Origin: DATKZB01 sp035528235
GTDB lineage: Bacteria; Planctomycetota; Phycisphaerae; FEN-1346
DNA: 10,217 nt
Assembly: GCA_035528235.1 (NCBI GenBank)
Contig: DATKZB010000250.1
Span: forward strand, 1 to 10,217
Reading direction: 5' to 3'
Within the stretch, counting starts at the first letter, position 1. Each line of letters opens with the position of its first letter. A model generated the notes under the pieces. It worked only from the letters and a program-made list of their open reading frames with translations. It had not been told where the DNA came from and ran no database searches. This document shows, one piece after another, positions 6,312 to 10,217 of the stretch. The position numbers were made by a program, and so were the translations under genes.

Positions 6312-6340
6312 ATACTACGAACTCGCCTGGCCGGATGCAA
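6312..6340 (-). promoter_or_regulatory. Sigma70-type promoter for the secreted selenoprotein gene
   Basis: On the minus strand TTGCAT (6340-6335) is separated by exactly 17 nt from TAGTAT (6317-6312). Two further overlapping TATACT hexamers follow immediately (6314-6309 and 6309-6304). This is an AT-rich island in very GC-rich DNA, about 50 nt upstream of the start codon. Confidence 0.6.
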
Positions 6341-6480
6341 GAAATTCTCCGCCGCCAAAAACACCATGGGTGTGCATGGTTATTTCGACGCGGCAGGGGC
6401 GCCCGGGTTCACACAAAATCCGGCGGCCGTGCGTCTTTCCGGCCGACACTCGACTGCAATAGGCGTCCGCCGCCGACGTT

Positions 6481-6489
6481 TGCTAGTAT
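6481..6489 (+). promoter_or_regulatory. Possible extended -10 promoter for the ECF sigma operon
   Basis: TGCTAGTAT fits the extended -10 pattern TGnTAnnnT and lies in a small AT-rich patch 132 nt before the sigma factor start. No good -35 hexamer is seen at 16-18 nt spacing. An autoregulated ECF promoter could also exist here but I cannot name its consensus. Confidence 0.3.
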
Positions 6490-6621
6490 AGTACGCGCCC
6501 TTGGGCTGCGCGCGTCGCCCGACCAGGGGGACCCAAACGAGGGCGGCACCGGGGAAATCCGGATTCCGGGGGAAGCAACCGGCCCCGTCCGGCAACTAAT
6601 ACGAGGTGAAACGAAAACAGC

Positions 6622-7185
6622 ATGCCGGCAGACAGCGCTCATCTGGGGCTTGCGGACGCGGAACTCGTCAGGCGAGCCCGCCAGGGCGACGCATCGGCCT
6701 TCAAGGACCTGGTCGGCCGCCATGCCGCCCGGCTGCTCGCCATGGCCGCGGCACTGCTGGGGGACGCCGCTGACGCGGAGGACGTCGTGCAGGAAACCTT
6801 TGCCGGCGCATTCCGCGGCTTGAGGGGCTTCGAGGGCCGCTCGTCGGTCAAAACGTGGCTGACCAGCATCCTCATGCGACAGACGGCGATGCACCGCCGG
6901 GGGTCGGGCCGCCGCGCGGCAAGGCTCCTGCGGGCGGAGGCGGCTTCGGAGACCACCACGGGCGCCGCCTCCGCGACCGGCGCCGCCGACGCACGGATGG
7001 ACGTGGCGGCCGCCATCCAGTTGCTGAGCCCGGAGCATCGCGACGTGGTCGCCTTGCGTGAGTTCGAGGGCCTCTCTTACGACGAGATGACACAGGTCCT
7101 GGGCATACCCCGCGGAACGGTCGAGTCGCGGCTGTTCCGGGCCCGGCGCCAACTCCAGGAGCACCTGAAGGCGTACCTGCCGTAA
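6622..7185 (+). CDS. ECF-family RNA polymerase sigma factor (sigma70 family)
   Basis: The product has 187 aa, the usual ECF length. Sigma region 2 spans about 25-90, with the DAEDVVQETF helix (51-60) and GRSSVKTWLTSI (72-83) that bind core polymerase and melt the -10. A low-complexity Ala/Thr/Gly linker follows. Region 4 (about 130-185) contains LSPEHRDVVALREFEGLSYDEM and the helix-turn-helix VLGIPRGTVESRLFRARR for -35 recognition. GAGGTG lies 13 nt before the ATG, a long spacing, but no better start is visible. A zinc-finger membrane anti-sigma gene follows 66 nt downstream, so this sigma factor is probably held at the membrane and released by an envelope signal. Confidence 0.93.
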   Translation: MPADSAHLGLADAELVRRARQGDASAFKDLVGRHAARLLAMAAALLGDAADAEDVVQETFAGAFRGLRGFEGRSSVKTWLTSILMRQTAMHRRGSGRRAARLLRAEAASETTTGAASATGAADARMDVAAAIQLLSPEHRDVVALREFEGLSYDEMTQVLGIPRGTVESRLFRARRQLQEHLKAYLP

Positions 7186-7251
7186 CGGGGCGACGAACGG
7201 CCGGCGGTTGCCCGGCGGAACGGGCGGCCGCCCGAGCACAAGGAACGAGCC

Positions 7252-7704
7252 ATGAGCGAGTGTGAATACGCACGGCGGCTCTCGGCGTACCACGACGGCG
7301 AAGTGTCTGATGCCGACCGGGCATCGCTGGAGGCCCACGTCCGGCAATGCCCGGCGTGCGCGGCGGAACTTCGGCGTCTCGCCACGCTGTCGCACATGGT
7401 TTCCACCCTGGGCCTGCCCAAGATGCCCGCCCAGTCGGTGGAGCGCGTGCGTCGGGCGACCGACGCCATGCTCATGGCCGACCTGGGGCGCATGGCCAAG
7501 CGGTTCCTGGCCGCGGCGGCTGCCGTGCTGCTGGTCTGCTCCGTCTGGCTGTGGCGGTCGGAGGCGGCCCCCAGACCGGCCGAGCGGATGCCCCTCTGGG
7601 AGACCGCCGTCGCCACACAGCAAGCCACCCTCGCCACCGGGTCGGAGGAACAGTTGGCACAGTGGATCGCCCTGGACCTCGAGCGGAAGAACGGACATGA
7701 CTAA
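7252..7704 (+). CDS. Zinc-finger transmembrane anti-sigma factor
   Basis: The product has 150 aa. The N-terminal cytoplasmic domain is of the zf-HC2 / ZAS type: ECEYARRLSAYHDGE, then HVRQCPAC (His29, Cys33, Cys36; HxxxCxxC), the Zn site that marks anti-sigma factors binding ECF sigmas. A single membrane helix lies at about 85-101 (FLAAAAAVLLVCSVWLW). The outer tail is short (about 50 aa). AAGGAA lies 6 nt upstream of the ATG. Its stop overlaps the start of the next gene by 8 nt, so translation is probably coupled. I infer that it sequesters the sigma factor encoded just upstream. Confidence 0.9.
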   Translation: MSECEYARRLSAYHDGEVSDADRASLEAHVRQCPACAAELRRLATLSHMVSTLGLPKMPAQSVERVRRATDAMLMADLGRMAKRFLAAAAAVLLVCSVWLWRSEAAPRPAERMPLWETAVATQQATLATGSEEQLAQWIALDLERKNGHD

Positions 7705-8242
7705 GACCAAGATGCTCCTGATTCTGTCGTTCGCGGTGACGTTTGCCGCCGGCGCGGCCGTGGGAATCCTCGTGTCGCGGCCCGGGCATCCGCCTCGCAA
7801 GCCATCGTGGCTCACGGCCGAACTGGACCTCACCGACCCGCAGCGCGACCAGATGCGTGAGATCTGGTCCGAGGTCATGCGAACGGGCGGGCGCAACCAG
7901 CGGGATCAGCGCAAAGCCTTCTCCCAGCAGCGCGACCAGGCCATTGCCGCCCTGCTGACCGACACCCAGCGACCCGAGTACGAGAGCCTCCTCCAGGACT
8001 ACGCCCGCCAGGTGGAGGAACTGGCCCAGCAACGGAAACAGGCGTTCGAGCAGGCCGTCGAGCGAACCAAGCAGATGCTGACTCCCGACCAGGCCACAAA
8101 ATATGACGAATTGATGAAGAGCCGGCGCGACCGAGGTCCCGGCGATCGGCCCGGCCCCCCGTGGGGCGGACCACCGCCGGCGCACACCGGTCCGCCCGGA
8201 CCTCCTCCGGATCACCGGCCGACTCCCCGCGGGGGGGGGTGA
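7697..8242 (+). CDS. Membrane-anchored LTxxQ protein (CpxP/Spy/ZraP-like periplasmic sensor)
   Basis: The product has 181 aa. An N-terminal hydrophobic helix (MLLILSFAVTFAAGAAVGILV) anchors it or exports it. The outer part is highly helical, with three LTxxQ motifs: LTDPQ (45-49), LTDTQ (87-91) and LTPDQ (128-132). These are the signature of the CpxP/Spy/CnrX-type heavy-metal and misfolded-protein sensing family. The C-terminal 40 residues are a Pro/Gly/Arg tail. It overlaps the anti-sigma gene by 8 nt, so it may tune the anti-sigma on the outer face, as CnrX does for CnrY/CnrH. The ligand cannot be read from the sequence. Confidence 0.8.
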   Translation: MTKTKMLLILSFAVTFAAGAAVGILVSRPGHPPRKPSWLTAELDLTDPQRDQMREIWSEVMRTGGRNQRDQRKAFSQQRDQAIAALLTDTQRPEYESLLQDYARQVEELAQQRKQAFEQAVERTKQMLTPDQATKYDELMKSRRDRGPGDRPGPPWGGPPPAHTGPPGPPPDHRPTPRGGG

Positions 8243-8287
8243 CCTTCACGAGTAACGTGTACGAACTCAGCCTAAAGGAGACGAACC

Positions 8288-8827
8288 ATGTATCGACGCA
8301 CCATTGTGACGGCCCTGACCATCGCCCTCGTGTTGGGGGCAGCGTGGGTCGGGCAGGCCATCGCGCAGGAACAGCGCGGCGATCGCCCCCAGCGCGATCC
8401 CGAGCAGATGCGCCAGCGGATGGAGCAGTTCCGCCAGGAAGCCTCGACCCGCATGAGAGAGTCCCTGGGGATGAACGAGGACGAATGGAAGGCCATCCAG
8501 CCCAAGATCGAAAAGGTCTCGACCCTGTCGCGGCAGTCGCGCGGCGGCATGTTCGGCGGGATGCGTCGTGGTCGCGGCGGCCAGCCTGGCGGTGCCCCCA
8601 GGCCCGATGACCCGCCCCAGAGCGACGTCGAGAAGAAGACCACGGAACTCCAGACGCTCCTCCAGAACAAAGAGGCGAGCCCCGACCAGATCAAGGCCGC
8701 TCTGAAGGGTCTCCGCGAAGCCCGCGCCAAGGCCGCCGACGAACTGACGGCCGCACGCAAGGAACTCCGCGAAGCCCTCACCCTCCGGCAAGAAGCCCAA
8801 CTCGTGCTCATGGGCCTGCTCGACTGA
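8288..8827 (+). CDS. Small secreted helical protein, possibly Spy/CpxP-like
   Basis: The product has 179 aa. A signal peptide (YRR, then a hydrophobic stretch, probable cut after AIA near residue 26) is followed by charged helices: PEQMRQRMEQFRQEASTRM and LGMNEDEWKAIQPKIEKV. A Gly/Arg/Met-rich stretch (86-104, RGGMFGGMRRGRGG) comes next. The last helix (115-175) is rich in Lys, Glu and Ala and has coiled-coil character. AAAGGAG lies 8 nt upstream of the ATG. It lies 45 nt after the LTxxQ gene on the same strand, so it is probably the last gene of the sigma operon. It lacks clean LTxxQ motifs, so the family call is tentative; a target chaperone of the sigma regulon is plausible. Confidence 0.7.
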   Translation: MYRRTIVTALTIALVLGAAWVGQAIAQEQRGDRPQRDPEQMRQRMEQFRQEASTRMRESLGMNEDEWKAIQPKIEKVSTLSRQSRGGMFGGMRRGRGGQPGGAPRPDDPPQSDVEKKTTELQTLLQNKEASPDQIKAALKGLREARAKAADELTAARKELREALTLRQEAQLVLMGLLD

Positions 8828-8844
8828 CGCTGTCTGACCCACGG

Positions 8845-8873
8845 CCGGCAGGGGGCCACGCGCCTCCTGCCGG
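8845..8873 (+). terminator. GC-rich hairpin after the sigma operon, possible terminator
   Basis: CCGGCAGGGGGC pairs with GCCTCCTGCCGG (12 bp, one G-U) around a 5 nt loop, 17 nt after the TGA of the preceding gene. No real T-run follows, so it may be a weak terminator or a 3'-end stabilising stem. Confidence 0.4.
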
Positions 8874-8919
8874 ACGCCTTACGCCCGGGACGACGGGCGC
8901 GACAACCGCCAAGGGTACG

Positions 8920-10217
8920 ATGAACGCCATCCTGATAAAAATGCGGCAGGAGGACCTGCTGGACGAGCAGGCGGCCGCCGCCGTCGAGACGCTGATCGCC
9001 CAGGGCAAACCCCTGGACGAGGCCCTGCTCGCCGCCGGCGGCCTGCCCGAGGACCGGCTGCTGCGATACCTCTCGGACGAGTTCCACGTGCCGTGCGTCG
9101 ACCTGGAGGCCCTCCAGCCCGACCGGGCCTTTCTGGCGCGCTTTCCCGCGCGCATTCTCCTGGCCCATCGGCTGCTGCCGCTCTCGCAGGACGACGGCAT
9201 GGTAACCGTGGCGACGAACCGGCTGTTCGACACGAGCGGCCTCGACGAACTCCGCATGGCCACGGGCCTGGAGATGCGCCCCGCCCTGGCCCCCTCCAGC
9301 GAGATCGCGCGGTGGATCACCACGCTGCTGGGCGTCGGGGCCGACACCGTCCAGTCGCTCGTCTCCGAGGCCGTGGAGGCCGGCGTCGAGATCGTCGACA
9401 GCGACATTGACGAGAACGTCGACCTTGAGGACGCCGCGCACGACGCCTCGATCATCACGTTCGTCAACCAGGTGCTGGCCGAGGCCGTCAAACGCCGGGC
9501 CACCGACGTGCACTTCGAGCCGTTCGAAGACTCGCTGCGGGTGCGGTACCGCGTGGACGGGGTGCTCCAGCAGGCGAACGTGCCGCCGGAAGTCGGGCAG
9601 TTCCAGCCGGCGATCGTCTCGCGCGTCAAGATCCTGAGCCGCCTCGACATCGCCGAAAAGCGGCTGCCCCAGGACGGCCGAATCAAACTCAAGGTGGCCG
9701 GCCGCGAGGTCGACGTCCGCGTCTCGGTCATTCCGATGCTGCACGGAGAGGCGGTCGTGCTGCGGCTGCTCGACCGCGGCTCCACCCTGCTGGGCCTGGA
9801 GCACCTGGGCATGTCCGCACGCGACTGCCAGGCGTTCGAGCGGATACTGGCCATGCCCCACGGCATCGTGCTGGTTACCGGCCCCACCGGCAGCGGCAAG
9901 ACGACGACGCTGTACGCCGGGCTGTCGCGCATCAACGACGTCGAACGCAAGATTGTGACCATCGAGGACCCCATTGAGTACCACCTTCGCGGCATCAATC
10001 AGATTCAGGTGGCCACCAAGGCCGGGCTGACCTTCGGGCGCGGCCTGCGGTCGATTCTGCGGCACGACCCGGACGTCATCCTGGTGGGCGAAATCCGCGA
10101 CCTCGAGACGGCCGACATTGCCGTCCAGGCCTCGCTGACGGGCCACCTGGTCTTCTCGACGCTCCACACCAACGACGCCCCGGGGGCCATGACGCGCCTG
10201 GTGGACATGGGCATCGA
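8920..10217 (+). CDS. GspE/PilB-family type II secretion / type IV pilus assembly ATPase, N-terminal part
   Basis: Partial: 432 complete codons, then the window ends. The protein is a cytoplasmic hexameric ATPase that drives pilus or pseudopilus assembly. The N-terminal MshEN/GspE_N-type domain (about 1-150) includes DEALLAAGGLPEDRLLRYLS and YLSDEFHVPCVDL. A linker (about 150-175) is rich in Asp/Glu. The ATPase core has ATDVHFEP, VRYRVDGVL, EKRLPQDGRI, Walker A GPTGSGKTT (321-329), the Asp box TIEDPIEY, Walker B region DPDVILVGEIRD (from 383) and the His box GHLVFSTLHTND. AAGGG lies 4 nt before ATG 8920. The tetracysteine zinc motif typical of GspE/PilB would lie beyond the window, so T2SS and T4P forms cannot be separated. 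Confidence 0.95.
   Translation, partial: MNAILIKMRQEDLLDEQAAAAVETLIAQGKPLDEALLAAGGLPEDRLLRYLSDEFHVPCVDLEALQPDRAFLARFPARILLAHRLLPLSQDDGMVTVATNRLFDTSGLDELRMATGLEMRPALAPSSEIARWITTLLGVGADTVQSLVSEAVEAGVEIVDSDIDENVDLEDAAHDASIITFVNQVLAEAVKRRATDVHFEPFEDSLRVRYRVDGVLQQANVPPEVGQFQPAIVSRVKILSRLDIAEKRLPQDGRIKLKVAGREVDVRVSVIPMLHGEAVVLRLLDRGSTLLGLEHLGMSARDCQAFERILAMPHGIVLVTGPTGSGKTTTLYAGLSRINDVERKIVTIEDPIEYHLRGINQIQVATKAGLTFGRGLRSILRHDPDVILVGEIRDLETADIAVQASLTGHLVFSTLHTNDAPGAMTRLVDMGI

Larger units (their letters stand above)
6261..6621. other. Divergent intergenic region, 361 bp
   Basis: The region separates the secreted selenoprotein (minus) from the ECF sigma operon (plus). It holds the minus-strand promoter near 6312-6340 and a possible plus-strand extended -10 at 6481-6489. 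A small stem ACACC/GGTGT near 6360-6373 is probably chance. I see no coding frame or RNA gene in the rest. Confidence 0.6.

Noticed and set aside
7221..7234. 14 bp palindrome CGGGCGGCCGCCCG before the anti-sigma gene.
   Set aside because: Pure G/C in very GC-rich DNA, short, with no supporting context; chance is a fair explanation.
8240..8287. UGA at the end of the LTxxQ gene as a further selenocysteine codon.
   Set aside because: The frame after it is short, shows no protein-like conservation signal, and no hairpin of the required shape is present.
8272..10167. Very long open frames antisense to real genes, for example opposite the secretion ATPase and opposite selD.
   Set aside because: They are mirror frames of GC-rich genes, with compositions rich in Arg, Gly, Ala, His and no recognisable domain; the sense strand has clear conserved motifs.

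Overview
The window is GC-rich, gene-dense bacterial chromosome. It carries a complete selenocysteine (Sec) locus followed by an extracytoplasmic-stress module and the start of a type II secretion/type IV pilus gene. The SelD architecture, the dispersed palindromes and the run of ECF sigma / zinc-finger anti-sigma / LTxxQ proteins suggest a planctomycete-like or other deep-branching bacterium. That assignment is impression, not proof.

Left part (1-5300), Sec machinery. The 3' end of selA is followed 7 nt later by selB (+ strand). Convergent to them, on the minus strand, lies selD - selC (tRNA-Sec, anticodon UCA) - a thioredoxin-like lipoprotein gene. The UGA stop of selD falls inside the first 8 nt of the tRNA. 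SelD is unusually long (about 570 aa): a Cys-rich N-terminal extension, the normal selenophosphate synthetase core with a catalytic Cys, and a C-terminal AhpD-like CxxC domain.

The main discovery is two probable selenoprotein genes that ordinary gene calling would truncate at UGA. (a) The thioredoxin-like lipoprotein ends ...EYG-UGA-GGC-AAG-UAA, giving a C-terminal tail EYG-U-GK. (b) A secreted protein at 5595-6260 (minus) reads ...FEYG-UGA-GGTCRYSWR... and continues 41 residues to a second stop, just before a strong intrinsic terminator. In both, the UGA sits in the lower stem of a hairpin with the same layout: 4-5 bp lower stem, 11-12 nt bulge on the 5' side only, 8 bp perfect upper stem, 3 nt loop. 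Loop distance from the UGA (21 and 24 nt) fits bacterial SECIS elements. Both share the 15 nt GAGTATGGCTGAGGC (E-Y-G-U-G). Both products carry export signals. I infer that the locus makes the Sec machinery together with at least two envelope selenoproteins, possibly redox partners.

Between selD and the secreted selenoprotein is a 152 bp element with 23 bp terminal inverted repeats and two internal hairpins (MITE-like). A 28 bp perfect palindrome lies just after selB.

Right part (6261-10217). A 361 bp divergent intergenic region separates the secreted selenoprotein from an ECF sigma factor, a zinc-finger membrane anti-sigma factor, an LTxxQ (CpxP/Spy/ZraP-like) membrane-anchored protein and a second small secreted helical protein. 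Then comes the first 432 codons of a GspE/PilB ATPase, cut by the window end.
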